From Papilionanthe hookeriana x Papilionanthe teres (lineage: Eukaryota; Streptophyta; Magnoliopsida; Asparagales; Orchidaceae), in the NCBI GenBank assembly GCA_022702705.1, contig CM040421.1:71790121-71854120 (forward strand): 64,000 bases of DNA. The letters run 5' to 3'. Under the pieces are notes generated by a model. The model was given only the letters and a program-made list of their open reading frames with translations, searched no databases and was not told the DNA's origin. Numbering within the stretch: position 1 is the first letter of the stretch; each line of letters starts with the position of its first letter. The position numbers were made by a program, and so were the translations under genes. Of the stretch, positions 20,845 through 33,005 are shown piece by piece.

Positions 20845-23800
20845 TCACCTAAATCTGAAGATACCAAGGAACAATAGCTTTATGAAGTATACTTGCACTA
20901 AAGGAAGAGAATCCATTTCCATATGAACATAGCAATGGTTATACAGATAAGCGGTTTTTAATCCCCAATAGACAGCCAAAGTTTCAGCTTCAATAGCATT
21001 ATGAGCAATAACTGGTGCAGAAAAATACCATAAACAATGCCTCTTATGATTCCTGCACAAAACCCCAATACCAGCAGTGGTAATTTTGAAGCTACCACCT
21101 GTATTTATCTTACTTAAGCCAAGGTGATTTAGGTTCTCTCCAGAGAATCAGCTGAAAAGTTTTAACAGCTGAAGCTTTTCTTGGAAAAGAAACTAACTTC
21201 TGAATTTTGAACATACAAGTCAAACAATTCTTAATGATATATTAAGCAGAAGACAATTTGCTATTATAAATCACATTATTTCTGGCCATCCAAACAAACC
21301 AGAAAATAATAAATGGAAGATAGAATTCTGCTGATTCTTTCCAATCCTACCAACAAGCTTTAATGTTAATCCATTGAAAAAACTTTGAATCATTTCTAGT
21401 TGCATGAAGAACAGCTTTCCAGACCTCTTGTACTATTCTACAATGCAAGAAAAGATGATGAATAGATTCTTCATCCGCATGACACAAATGACATCTTGAA
21501 GGAACCTGTTTTAACTTTAGAATAACATCAGTGGGTAAAAACTGTCTAAATAATTTCCAGCAAAAAAAAGACATAGATGGTGAAATGAATTTATTCCATA
21601 CCATGTCTCCCCAATCATTTTTAGGCCAATTAAAGCAGGTGCGGTAAATATATTTTGACAAACTTTGATATTGGGAATTTTTGGTGATTAATCTGTCTTC
21701 CTTCGAAGGATGAATAGGCACCGACAATATCTTAGATTGAGTCTCCCTATTAGCAATTGTACTAAACTTTGTTAAATCCCACTTATAATCATTCCAACAG
21801 TCAGCCACCTTATGAACATTGAAATGTTGAATAAATTGATCTTTAAGAGAATCATTAAATAACCGGTTGTCAAACTAAAAATCAATTTGACCATTTCCTA
21901 CCTCCAAAACAACGAGATCCTCAGCTTGAACTCTGATTTTTAATGATTCTTTCCAATTCTTTGAATCACCAACTTTAAATTGAACTTGGCTAGGATGAAC
22001 ACCTTGGCAATATTTACCATGCATAAATTTTAACCAAAGAGAATTCTTCATTCTAATTTAACCCACTATTTGCTGTAGAATATAAAGCTTAAATGTTGAA
22101 AGCTCTTAAAACCAAGACCTCCACTTGCAATAGGTTTACACAATTTATCCCAATTAGTCCAGTGCATTTGCTTATGCTATCCTTCTGATAGGAACTTATT
22201 GAAGGTAACCGAAAGCAATTTCTGAGTACATTTCTTCTGTTTAATCAATTGAAGAATATAAAGTGGGAATGTTGCCAATACACTTTTAAGAAGGGTAATT
22301 ATTCCACCATTAGAAAGAAAGAATTTGTCCAACAATGAATTTAAGAAGAAATCTTATCAACCGCACCATCATAATAAGAAAGTTTCCTTCTACCTTTGAT
22401 TAAAGGAAAACCCAAATACTTGAGGGGATAACTAACTTCTTTAAAACCAATGTAATCTGAAATCCAATTCTTCTTATGTAAATTAATTTTGGAACTTGCT
22501 AAAAATTGGCATTTAGCTTTATTAAAAGACATCCCAGAAATATCTTTAAATTCAAATAAGATCTTCATCAAACATTTGATTGAGTTTTTACCACCATTGG
22601 AGAATACAATAACATCATCAACATAAGCTAAATGACTGATCATACAATTATATCTATGTTGACATTGAGTATAAGGATGTAATTGATGTGCTTGATTCAA
22701 CATCCTAGATAGTCAAAAGCCAATATGAAGATATAAGGAGATAATGGATCACCTTACTTTATTCCTCTCCCAGCTTGGAAAAACCCATGATTGTCTACAT
22801 TAAGAAGAACACTATAATAAGTATTTTGAAGCCATCTAAAAATTAAATGACAAAATTCTGCATAAAATCCTCTGGCAGTTAGCACATCAATAATAAAACT
22901 CCAACTAATAGAGTCAAATGCCTTAGAAAGATCCAATTTAAAGATAATATTTAACCCTATGCAAGATTTATCAATATCAGTAAGCAATTCTTGAGCTAAA
23001 AGAATATTATCATTGATACATCTTCCCTTCACAAAAGTTGATTGATTTTCAGAAATTAAAAAATCCAGATATGGCTGTAATCTAGCAACAATGATTTCGC
23101 TAAGAATTTTAGAAAAACTAGAAGTCAAGCTGATAGGTCTAAAATCATTCCAACTAATCTTCTTTTTGTTTTTAGGAATAAAAATAATTGTTGTAGCAGT
23201 AAAGTATTTTGGAAGTTAAAAACCTTGAAAGAAGCTCTGAACAACAGTAATAACATCAGATTTAATAATGAAACAAAATTTTTTATATAAATCTGTAGTA
23301 TAACCATCTGGACCTGCTATTTTATTACCATCCATTGAGAAAATAGCAGCATGAACCTTCTCTTCATCAGGCAATTTAGGTAACAGATTCCCTTGAGCAT
23401 TTGTAGGAACATCATTCATAAGTGAGGGGGAAAAATACTGAGAATTAGTGGACTGAAAGGAAAACAATCTTTAAAAATGAGACCCTATATTAGTAGCAAT
23501 TTCCTTAGGATCAAAAAGCCATATATTAGCTTCATTCTTAATTATAAGTATTGCATTCAAAGATCTTCTATACTTGATAACAACATGATAGAATTTAGAA
23601 TTTCGATCACCATGTAGAAACCAGTTTGCAGAAGCCTTTTGCTGTAAATATAACTCTTCCTGTGTTAGTGCATTAACTAACTTGTCATTGGCTTCAAATA
23701 AACTCTGTTCTGATTCTTTCCCTTCCTCAACATCTTTTTCTAAATCAACTACTACCTTTTTAGCTTGAACAACATTTTGGTTGAGATTTCCAAAGACATT

Positions 23801-24600
23801 ACAATTCCAATGTTTTAGAGATTTGGAAAGTCTTTTTTGTAAAAGCCACAACTTCTGTATAGGATCCCCATAAAAATTATGAATAGGAGTATGCCAATTA
23901 TCATCCACTATTTGCTTACAATTGGGAGGACTAGACCATACATTTAAATATCTGAAAGAAAATAGTTTAGGGGGAGATAATACAGAAAGCTTAAGAAGTA
24001 ATGGAGAATGATCAAAATCCATTCTAGATAAATGCAAAACTTTAGAAATAGAAAACATATCCAACCAGGGTTGATTAACAAGGAATCTATCTAATCTTTT
24101 CCAAATAGATCCTCTTTTCCAAGTAAAAGGAGATCCTTCAAATCCTAGATCAAACTGTTTAGCAGAATTGATGTTATTGGAGAAACTCATCATACTATGA
24201 AGATTAGAATTTCTGCCTCCTTTTTTTTCACTAGGATTTGCAATACAATTAAAATCTCCCCCTACAATCCAGCTATCAGACATATTATGACTTATGCAAT
24301 GCAATTGAGACCAAAGCTCAATTCTGTCATCATTTGAACAACCAGCATAAACAAATGTAGCAAAGCCCTTAAACTGATCAAACTCAAATTGAAAATGAAG
24401 AAATTGAAAATGATCCTCTAACAGTAACCTTCAACTCCTTTCTATAAAACAACCAAATTTTATGTGAGCAATTTGTCTTGAAACAAAAACTAGAAAATTT
24501 CTTGGTGAATCTATGAAAATTAGATTTCACCATAGGTTGTTTAAGTTCAATAATCTATTAAGGGAGCCAGGGTTGGCCACTCCACTAATATTCTAGCATA
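20845..24600 (-). pseudogene. L1 ORF2: endonuclease, reverse transcriptase, zf-RVT, RNase H
   Basis: The endonuclease segment (from about 24,590) begins ANPGSLNRLL and includes DSWIVGGDFNCIANPSEKKG and GSPFTWKRGSIWKRLDRFLV. RT follows: DGNKIAGPDGYTTDLYKKF, PKNKKKISWNDFRPISL, FKLDLSKAFDSISWSFI and AYVDDVIVF (the catalytic YVDD at 22,614-22,625), then YLGFPLIKGRRK. A zf-RVT segment at 21,347-21,808 reads CHLCHADEESIHHLFLHC. The C-terminal RNase H (20,845-21,060) reads AIEAETLAVYWGLKTA. The enzyme nicks DNA and primes reverse transcription of the element RNA. A few stops (for example near 23,469) and frame changes break it. The extreme N-terminus of the endonuclease is abbreviated. Confidence 0.88.
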
Positions 24601-26047
24601 AAAATTCAATCATGATTAATATGCCTCCCTCCTCTAGTAAGTCTAGAGAATGTGATGGTGATGATGGATTCTGTGATGATCCTTTGTGAAAAATGATATT
24701 GCTTTCAGATAAACTTCTCAATTCTACTGACTTTTTCTTTTTAGCCTTTTGTACAATCAAATCTTCGTGTAACTTGTTTCTAGCTTCAACTAAAGCTGCT
24801 TCATTTGGTACATTATCATCCTGTGTAGGATGTTGAATGTCTGGATATTGCATAATAGCAGGCAGAATTTCCATAGATTGATATTGTGTATTAACAGAAG
24901 TCCCCTCATTTACTTGTTCAACAACAGGAAGATTAATATCATTTGCAAGTTCAACAGATGGAAGATTAATAACAGTTGGAAGATTGTTAACACAAGATCC
25001 AGAATGTAGTAAGTCAACCTCAACTTCAGATTGTTTTAGAAATTTATGAGAAGCATCTTCATCATGATATTTTTCTTCAGAATGTAATAATTCAACCTCA
25101 GCTTCATGACATATAGCAGGAGGATCAATATTAATTATTAATGGAGAAGGGTAAGTAGTAAGAGGAGCATCATGACTTGTAGGAGGAGGATTCTCATTAA
25201 TAATCTCAGTAGGAAAAGAACCATTTTTAACAACTCTTGCAGAAACATTATTCACAGGATTGGATGGTTTGAGATTAGGATGAAGTCAAAAACAAATATC
25301 CTTAGAATGCCCAAACATTTTACAATGATTACAATAGAAAGGCTTTTGCTCCATCACAATAGGCTACCAATACCCATTATGGGCTAAACCAAGCCAAATC
25401 TCTTCTACATCAGGAAGAGTAATATCTCTTTCTACTAAAATTTTTGTAAGCGAGGATCTAGTCAACTGGAATGTAGATAAATCTAGTTTTAGAGGCCTTA
25501 CTAATGCATTCCCAATTGCATAAATAACTTGATGATTAAAGAAATGAATTTTTAGATTTGGTAATTTATACCAAACAAGAATTATTGGAGCTTCCTGATT
25601 AGGGTCAAAATCAGGTGACCACTTTAAGATCTTCATATATGTCCCTTCAATGAGAATAACCTTCTTAGAAAATAAGTTAGCATAATCCTCTTTCTTAGAT
25701 AATTGAATCATGATATGACGACCATCAAATAATCCTACCTTCCAAACTCCAACAAGTTTAAGATCTTCAAAGCTATTCCTTATACTTTCCATCTTTGGAT
25801 GTCCAAATTGGAACTTCTTAATTAATGTATATTTATGCACAACTGTTAGGGAAGAAAATTCAGAATCAGAGAATATCAAAGCCAGTTTTCCTCCTTTCTT
25901 AACCACCTTTTTTATAAATTGAAAATCATCTTTCCCAGCAGCAGAATCATGATAAAATTGTGGAAAAATAAGTTTATCCACTTGTCCAGCACCATGACTA
26001 ATCACATCAGTGAATGATGATTTACCAGGATTGGGATCAGGAATCAA
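24593..26047 (-). pseudogene. L1 ORF1: DUF4283-like RNA-binding protein with CCHC zinc knuckle
   Basis: The start is MIPDPNPGKSS. A DUF4283-like domain contains YANLFSKKVILIEGTYMKIL, KWSPDFDPNQEAPIILVWYK and LPNLKIHFFNH. A zinc knuckle reads CNHCKMFGHSKDIC (C-x2-C-x4-H-x4-C, about 25,290-25,335). A long acidic, Ser/Thr-rich tail follows. Two in-frame nonsense codons, a TAG before the knuckle and a TGA just after it, split one original frame. In L1 elements this protein coats the RNA. It is otherwise well preserved, which suggests a moderately recent insertion. Confidence 0.83.
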
Positions 26048-26326
26048 GAAATGACTAGATTCAACCTTAAACGTAATGAGAAAAAGAGAGAATTTACCGC
26101 AGTTTTTAGAGAAAAACCTACACTAACGTAATCAAGAAAACACCCAAAGTAACCGAATTGCATGCAAGAATTTGAAAAAAAGAATCCCCGAGAAGAATGA
26201 AGCCAGAAGAAGATCGAAGGAAGAAAGTACCACCTTCAATCAATAATCTTGAAACCATATTCAACCAAGAAACCATGAAAACAGAAACCCTAACAGAGCA
26301 AAGTTAAGCGCCAACATTTCAAAATT

Positions 26327-26332
<6 letters not shown>

Positions 26333-26390
<58 letters not shown>
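26333..26390. repeat. (AT)n microsatellite
   Basis: About 58 bp of AT repeat between the L1 5' end and the solo LTR. Confidence 0.97.
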
Positions 26391-26392
<2 letters not shown>

Positions 26393-26393
26393 T

Positions 26394-26745
26394 TGTTAAG
26401 AAATTAGAGTGAAGAAAACGCAAATCCAGAAGAAGAACACAAAGATTTAACAAAGTTCGGCAAAGTTGCCTACATCCTCGGGAGCAGAGCTGCAATTTTC
26501 CTTTCAATTTCAAAAAAGAGTATAGATTCATCCTAGGGTTACAAACCAGACATATATATAACACTATATTACAATATTTAATTACAAAATTACCCCTGTA
26601 TCGTACCATGGGGGCATTGCCTCTACACCCCCAACCCACATAATGAAACTCCCCCGATTGGACAGATGCTTCTGTTCCACTCCATTGGCTCGCTCCTTTC
26701 CGCTCCAGCATTTGTTCCTTATCTGGTATATGAGACATACCTAAC

Positions 26746-26746
<1 letters not shown>
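26394..26746 (-). repeat. Solo copia-type LTR
   Basis: A 353-bp block with TGTTAAG at the left and CTAACA at the right, that is TGTTAGG...CTTAACA on the minus strand. It has the AT-rich promoter-like core and GAGGATGTAGGCAACTTTGC typical of plant copia LTR ends. No internal region adjoins it, so it is a solo LTR left by recombination between two LTRs. (AT)n tracts flank it on both sides. No 5-bp target duplication is preserved. Confidence 0.75.

Positions 26747-26750
<4 letters not shown>

Positions 26751-26805
<55 letters not shown>
26751..26805. repeat. (AT)n microsatellite
   Basis: About 55 bp of AT repeat on the other side of the solo LTR. Together with 26,333-26,390 it may be one tract split by the LTR. 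Confidence 0.97.
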
Positions 26806-26807
<2 letters not shown>

Positions 26808-27009
26808 CTTAGGGGTTGTTTGGTTACAAGTACAATTTAACAAATCATAAATATGTTAATTTCACTCTACTTGGATTTAATAAATTTGGAATTAAGCCAA
26901 AGCGAAAGCAAAATATGGGCTAATAAATCCACAAACTTCTGCATATTATTATTTGGTTGGATTTAATAAATCTGGTCATAATTCTCTTAAAAGGCTCTAT
27001 TAAACAAAG

Positions 27010-27640
27010 AGAAATGGAAGGTAATAATTTAATTCAAGTATAGTATATTAATGATGAAACACAAAAAATGCTTTTCTAGAAAGGTAAGATATTTTTAATA
27101 AACTTTTCAATAAAGTTTCTAAAAAATACGACTGACTTTAATAATCTTAATATTGTTAATAATAATATATTCTTTTCCATTTTATCATCATATTAGTAAA
27201 AAGAAGTTGAAGAGTCTTTAAAGAAAACCAATGGTGAAAAATCACTAGGACCTAATGATATCCAAATTTAAGTGCAAAAATATTTAGGAGATTTGAGAGT
27301 TTTTGGATTTACTAAACTACTTAATAGTATTTAAGAAAAAGATGTCAAGTAATAGAGGAAGAGTATTTTGGTTCCCCATTTTAAGAAAAAAGGGGAAGCA
27401 CAAGAGTGTGCAAATTACAGATGAATTGAGTTAATGAGTCATACATTAAATTTATGCGAGAGAGTAATTAAATATATGTTACGACGTGATACAAATATTT
27501 CTAATAATCAGTATGGATTTATGTTGGGCAAGTCTACTATGGAAGCCATACATTTATTGAGATATTTGATGGACAAGTTCAGAGAGAGTAATGAAAATCT
27601 TCATATGATTTTCATAGGTTTAGAAAAAAACTTAAACTAA
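27010..27640 (+). pseudogene. RTE-type LINE reverse transcriptase fragment
   Basis: The reading gives KKVEESLKKTNGEKSLGPND, KSILVPHFKKKGEAQECANY, MSHTLNLCERVIKYMLRRDT and NNQYGFMLGKSTMEAIHLLR, then FIGLEKNLN where active elements have FIDLEKAYD. This is the fingers/palm part of a plant RTE RT. Several stops precede 27,434. It ends near the first catalytic Asp region, and the rest is not adjacent. It may belong with the RTE pieces at 30.4-32.3 kb as debris of one or more insertions. Confidence 0.82.
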
Positions 27641-28299
27641 TTATTTAGGTAACGTGATGTGCACCTCTCCAGTGCTTTACTTAAATGCTGGAAAACAAAA
27701 AATGGCTGATGGTAGAACCAAACCCAATGACTCTTTCATGGACACTTCTTCCATGAAAAAGTAGGAGCAGAATGTTGTTGTCTTTTGCAATAAATTTGCT
27801 TCACAAATCGATCCTTTTTATCGAGTCTTATTCTAAACAGTTTTTTTTAGTTTATTCAAAAATATAAAAAAACAAATGTTGTTCGATAAATATTGCCAAT
27901 ATTCTTTATAAATGAGTGGCTAACTATCTAGTTCCAATGTAATTATCTCTCAAATGGATACATCCAATGGTACTGTATTGGACCTCCAATTAATGCCTCG
28001 TGTATGGGGAGATGCTCCATTGATTCAAAGAAATTATGCAGAAATATTCTCTCAAGCTTGCAAAATGTTACAGATGTTTGCTTCTAGCTGGCGTACACCA
28101 TCAAACATCAAGCGAGCTGCACATAGCTCCCTAAAAAACACACTGATTTACAATCAATGGATTAAGGACTTCGCTCGACAAACATCCAAATGCAGTTGGT
28201 ATCAAATTTTGTAAAAAAATATAGCAGTCTTGACTTTTCATTCCAAAAAGTTTTCCAACACCCACATCAACACAGCGGCTCAAATTCGAAGCATACCCA
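27641..28299. other. Unassigned stretch with one unrecognised 86-codon frame
   Basis: The plus-strand frame at 27,954-28,214 (MDTSNGTVLDLQLMPRVWGD...) has no motif I recognise and could be chance or the decayed C-terminus of the adjacent transposon. Nothing else is visible. A left terminus for the CACTA element was not found here. Confidence 0.4.
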
Positions 28300-30240
28300 C
28301 TTAGGAAGTTTAGTAATTTGAGCTACTCACAAGTTGTTCTCTATGACAGAGAGGGAAATTTTTCTTTGGGCTTAATGAGCTTGCCGACAGCAGTTCTTGG
28401 ATCTCCTACTCCTGCCTTTTTCTTATCTCTTTCAAATTAAGTCTGACATTCATGTTATCTTTTGTTTTTTTTGTTAACATCCATCACAATGTTGAAGATA
28501 TTATAAGAGAATATTTTTTTCTATGTACGTGAAATCCATATTGTGTATGATCATGTTATCTTTTTAATAAGGCAGATCCCAAAATAATGACTTTGTTGTC
28601 CAATTATGAGTAACAACAAATCTGAGTGGATGGTGTTAAGAAAGGTTATGGCATATAATAATGTTTAGAATGTCACAAACAATCTACATTATATCGTCCC
28701 CATATATTCTTGTGGGGTGGGATAATCTCTCAAATTTGTTTCTTCTAAATGCATTCATGTTCCTCCTGAAGGGCTGCATCTAGAAACATGCAGTAACAGT
28801 CGAACCATGAATTCTTCCTATCATGTTGAAATGTTGATGCCTTAGAAATTTCATGCAATATGGGCAAGCTAGCTTTTCTGTGATGTTTCACCCAGGTAAC
28901 ATTCCTTATGTAGGAAAATTACTTATTATCCACATCAATGTTGTTTTAATTAAGAAATTGTGTTTCCTGGAGACGTCATATGTCATGACACCTATTTCCC
29001 AAAAATTTTGCAGCTCACCTATCAAAAACTACAAATATATTTCATGCCTCCCTTTAAGGCTACTAGGACCAAGTATAATCAGTGTCGTGAAGAAGAAAGG
29101 GGTTGACACGCACATCTTAGGTGGAAAATGGTAAGGCGTAATAATCATCGGCCAACAAGAGTGTGCAATGCAGTGTGAGTGTACGGTGTGAATTCATCAA
29201 AGCATAAACCTCTTCGGATGTTACATGCCTCCGCAACAAACTCAGGATAAGAGTGATCAAAAGATTTTCAAGCCTCCCCATCTACTGGATGACTCATTGA
29301 GTTATTTTCTCTTGATCTACTCTGATGTCACGTCATATGTGGAGCAGTACACATAGAATTGTATAGCCTCTGTAGACGTAGAATAAGTGGTAGATAAATT
29401 AGCCGCTTGAACAGAACTTCCTTCTACCTCTTTACTTTTTCTGCTATGGGGTTTGAATCTAGAAGAATTACAAAATCTACACTAAGTCTCCATCACGCTA
29501 CTCTTTTGGTATAGCATACATCCGTTGACACAACAATCAATCTCCTCTACATTAAGCTCTAACTTGGAGACCAAATTTTTCGTTATGTATAAATCTTCAG
29601 GGACTAAATTTTTTGTTGGATTAGTTTCTTTCAACAAGCCTGCAAACTGATTAAAGCAATATCGGGGCATGTTGTACTCTACTTTGATTTTTAGCATTCT
29701 AAGAGCTACAAAGAACTCAAAATGAGACGTGTAACCACCCTACAGTGGCCTTTGAGCAGCTTTGAATAAATCATAAAATGTCTAAGCCTTGAGATTTTGT
29801 GCTCTTCCTGCTGCACTTGGCTCATATAATGATATGTTGTTCCATCAAAGATCATTTCTTCAAATATGCTTGAGTCAAATTCAAGTGGAGGACATAGCTC
29901 GTCGAAGGAGTGGAGTTGAATGTGGTAGTATCAACCTCTCAAGTGAAGTCCAAATCCAGTAATCTGGCTAAAATCCCCAATGAGGTAAATCATATTTCAC
30001 TTTGTCGGGTGCTAAGTGTGCTTGATTTCTGTGTTTTAAACATGAATATTGAAACCTACCCTTAGATAGATAAACTAGTAGTTGAGAAACAACTGCCACA
30101 AATTCCTTGACACCGTTTAAGAACTCTTGGGCAATCCCTTTTATATTTGGATAAAGGCTGTTGTACATCCACAATCTCGATGTATGAATATCCACGTGCA
30201 CCTTCAGACATAAGAATAAAAAATAAATTAAAAAATGCAT
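28300..30240 (-). pseudogene. CACTA (En/Spm) TNP2-type transposase, decayed
   Basis: The N-terminal transposase-associated domain (30,240-29,968) reads SRLWMYNSLYPNIKGIAQEF and CLKHRNQAHLAPDKVKYDL. The TNP2 part follows: MPRYCFNQFAGLLKETNPTK, PEDLYITKNLVSKLELNVEE and IDCCVNGCMLYQKSS (29,697-29,482). Further on, mostly in other frames, come a CWPMIITPYHFPP-like stretch, LGPSSLKGRHEIYL and WIISNFPTYGMLPGWN, and a HNWTTKSH-like segment near 28,590. The order and spacing are those of CACTA transposases. Stops and frame changes are frequent. The enzyme would act on CACTA-terminated ends with 3-bp target duplications. Confidence 0.85.
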
Positions 30241-30394
30241 TCAGCTGAATACATTGTATTTAATTATTTTAGTAGATCTACTGGTTGATTGGTAACAAAA
30301 GACGAGGAAACTTGAAAATAATCAATGCATTTTAAAATGAGTGAACATTTTAAATTGTTTGAAGTTAGAAAGTTAACAGCCTGTTGAGGTTGTA

Positions 30395-32300
30395 ACCGTC
30401 GAAGACCGATTATTGACCAATATTTATCCATATTTTTCTCTAATCTTGGCTGTCACTATAACTACAACAACCCTTTCATGAGTATAATTATTTCACATTT
30501 TATCTACAAGTATAAAGCTGCTTGTCCACCTAAGTATTCTCGTCTCAACAAATCTTACTAGACCACTTTCAAATGATGTTTTAAGAGTCTAGTTAAACAT
30601 TGAGGTGATGGGGATGCTTAGGTTTATGATTGGCTCTTCACTTGGAGACAAAAATATGGAAGAATATATATGTACGTACACTAGTGTAGCTATAGTGGCA
30701 TACAATATTAGAGGTAGTCGTTTTAATGGATTGAGAATCAATGTTTGACCAATAATGGTCTTCAATGGAACTAACATTACTAAAATATCAAACGATTCAA
30801 CTTGTAGTAGATTCAGATCTAATATTTTCTGTCACAATAGCTACACCAAACTTTGCACGAGTTTATTTCTTTCGCATTTTATTTTCCAAATGGAAAGCCA
30901 ATCGTAGCACTAAGCATACTCATCGTCACAAACCCTATACGCGATTGACTGCAAACCTGGAAATATGTTCTTAGATGGAGATATTTCATAAAATGTAAGA
31001 GTTTTCACTACATCCTCAACTGCGAAGTCTAATTTCCCAGCCAAAATGGAAATTCACGTCAGAATCTAAGTTGTCAGTTCCAAAATGGAAATTCACTTTG
31101 AAATTAAATTTGCATTGCCAAAATGGGAATTAAGGCAATGAAATTTAAATTTTGATGTGAATTTCTATCTTGGAATTGGAAAATTAGATTTCAAAAAAAA
31201 TTTCCATTCTAGCTGTGAAAATTTGACTTGGCACTGGAGGATGAAGTGAAAAACTCATACAACTTATGAAATATTTTCTTCTAAGAACAAATTTTCAGGT
31301 GTTTAGTCAGCCGCATAAGGAGCTGTAGCGATAAGCATGTTTAATTCTATGATTGATTTTACAATTAGAAACAAACTACCAAACAAATATATCGTGATAG
31401 AGTTGGAGTAACTACAATTGTAGGAAATATTAGAAAGCGACATCATAAAATCTAAATAAACCATCAGAATAACTTTTTCTCAATACGAAGTAACAATTAC
31501 CATTCAAAAATTGATTGATTTTAATTTTGACTCAGATTTCTTTAGAGCTGACAACAGTTAAGCTCAAAATCAAAATGTTAAAAGTCTACTGAGACGAACA
31601 TTTATCAATATTTTATCTCTAATCTTATTTGTCACCAAAGCTACACCAACTGATTCATGAGTATATTTCTCTCGCATTTTATCTACAATTGTAAAGCCAA
31701 AGATCCGTATGAAATTTGTGATTGAATTTTCAATTGGAGACAAAATATTAAAACAAATATATTTGAGAACATGCTGGTGTAGCTCTAGTGGCATACTCTG
31801 CTAGAGGGAGGCACCCTAATCAATTATGAGTCAATGTTCAGCTATTTAATGATATTCAATAGAACTGAAATATTAAGATTTTAAACGATCCGACTTCAAG
31901 CCAAGATGATGTAGGTTTTAACCAACCAATTTAAAATCTACTTATTAATCACATCCTCATCTATAACACCATTACTTTGAACAAGAGACCTAAGACATCT
32001 AATACGTTCACTCCTTTTAAATGATTTGATCACCCGTAGTTACAACTTTGTTAATAGTGCAACTACTACTAAAATTACATTTCAAGTATTCAGTTCTAGA
32101 TCTACTCAAACGAAGGACTTTAGACTCTTATATTGGTCTCCATAATTTAAGTTTTTTCTAAACTATTTCTCCATTCTTATCCACAAGAAGGATATCACTA
32201 GCAAAAAGAATACACGAAGGTGCATCCTCCTATAAATATCTATCCATAAATAAAGCAAAAAATTTATGTTCTTAAAACTGATCCTTGATGTCATTAGGAA
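30395..32300. mobile_element. Cluster of RTE LINE fragments in opposed orientations
   Basis: Minus-strand RTE pieces lie at about 30,420-30,580, 30,836-30,920, 31,570-31,710 (VDKMREKYTHESVGVALV) and 31,900-32,290 (SDILLVDKNGE, LWRPI-ESKVLRLSRSRTEY). Plus-strand pieces lie at about 30,590-30,760 (MLRFMIGSSLGDKNMEEYI), 31,345-31,470 (RDRVGVTTIVGNIRKRH) and 31,715-31,800. The alternation minus/plus repeats, with a spacing near 1.1 kb between the first and third pairs, and their flanks are also alike. All are short, decayed and non-coding. The cluster lies between the CACTA transposase and its promoter-side end. Confidence 0.75.
30836..31416. repeat. Large imperfect palindrome (arms about 285 bp)
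   Basis: The left arm (30,836-31,119) and right arm (31,134-31,416) are reverse complements with moderate divergence, separated by a 14-base loop. Matching pairs include TTCTTAGA with TCTAAGAA, GAGATATTTCATAA with TTATGAAATATTTTC, CTACATCCTC with GAGGATGAAG and TTGCATTGCC with GGCAATG. The outer parts of both arms are RTE coding sequence. The inner 300 bp are not. Confidence 0.85.
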
Positions 32301-32333
32301 TGTTAACTATTCGATTTCGAGTCGAGCTAGAGT

Positions 32334-32632
32334 CAGCTAAAAATCGGCTAAAAAAATTTGATCCAAAATTTTGGCCTGTAGCTCGGCTCGTTCATTTCAA
32401 TCCAATCTCGATCTGAGCCAAAATTTGAATTAATTTTTGAGTAATTAATGACCTTCGAGCTAAATTCTTTAAATTCACATTCATATGTTGTTAACGATCT
32501 CATTTTGAGCCGACCTGGGGTCGGCTCGAGAAATATTTGATACAAATTTTAACTCACAGCTCGACTCATTTATTTTGATCTGATCTCACTTTGAGCCAAA
32601 ATTTGATTCAATCTTCGAGCGATTAATGACGA
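32334..32632. repeat. Two diverged copies of an approximately 185-bp spaced repeat
   Basis: GTCAGCTAAAAATCGGCTAA to GTAATTAATGACCTTCGAGC (32,334-32,460) recurs as GTCGGCTCGAGAAATATTTG to GCGATTAATGACGAGAG (32,519-32,637). Both share TTTGATMCAAA, AGCTCGRCTC and TGAGCCAAAATTTGA. Function is unknown. Confidence 0.75.
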
Positions 32633-32639
32633 GAGAATT

Positions 32640-33005
32640 TCACAATCTTAGATGTAATCCAATCGAAATAGGAAAACCTCATAGTTGCTAAACCCAAAAC
32701 ACATTCTTCAAAACAAATGAAAAAAAAAAACGAAAATGAAGATAACAAGTTACCTTCCTCGGTCATTTTGGGTAGCAGAGGAGCCAAAGGAGGTGAAAAA
32801 TGGGAGTTTCCGATCACTGTAAGCAACGATCCCACCGCTACGTTCCTAGCTAGCTCCTATTTCGACTACATCTCGAAGGTTTCAGATGAAGGCAATGGTT
32901 TTGGACGAAACAGAGAAAGACATGTGAGAGAGACATGTGAGGCTTCTGTGGAGAGGCGAGGGAGAATTGGGAGGGAGGTGATTTCAGGCGAGACTGAGGA
33001 TTAGT
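32640..33005 (-). promoter_or_regulatory. Probable first exon/leader of the CACTA gene
   Basis: A GC-richer block reads, on the minus strand, as a pyrimidine-rich leader (CCTCCCTCCCAATTCTCCCT and similar). It lies between the CACTA terminus at 33.3 kb and the TNP2 coding region at 30.2 kb, in the right orientation. Small open frames on both strands lack domains. I infer a transcription start region. The RTE insertions would lie in the following intron. Confidence 0.4.

Larger units (their letters stand above)
20600..26320 (-). mobile_element. Nearly full-length plant L1-type LINE
   Basis: On the minus strand the element runs from a leader (about 26,310-26,050), through ORF1 with a DUF4283-like domain and zinc knuckle, ORF2 with endonuclease, RT, zf-RVT and RNase H, to a 3' end near 20,600. 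This is the standard architecture of plant L1 elements and about the expected length (5.7 kb). It is bounded on both sides by (AT)n tracts, so the target duplication cannot be separated from the simple repeat. Both ORFs carry stops and frame shifts. Confidence 0.88.

Noticed and set aside
26389..26751. Target duplication around the solo LTR
   Set aside because: The flanking pentamers (ATACT and ATTTT) do not match. The AT-rich context makes a chance partial match uninformative.
30836..31416. Palindrome as a microRNA precursor
   Set aside because: The arms are too long and diverged along their whole length, and the outer parts are RTE coding sequence. A transposon origin explains it better.
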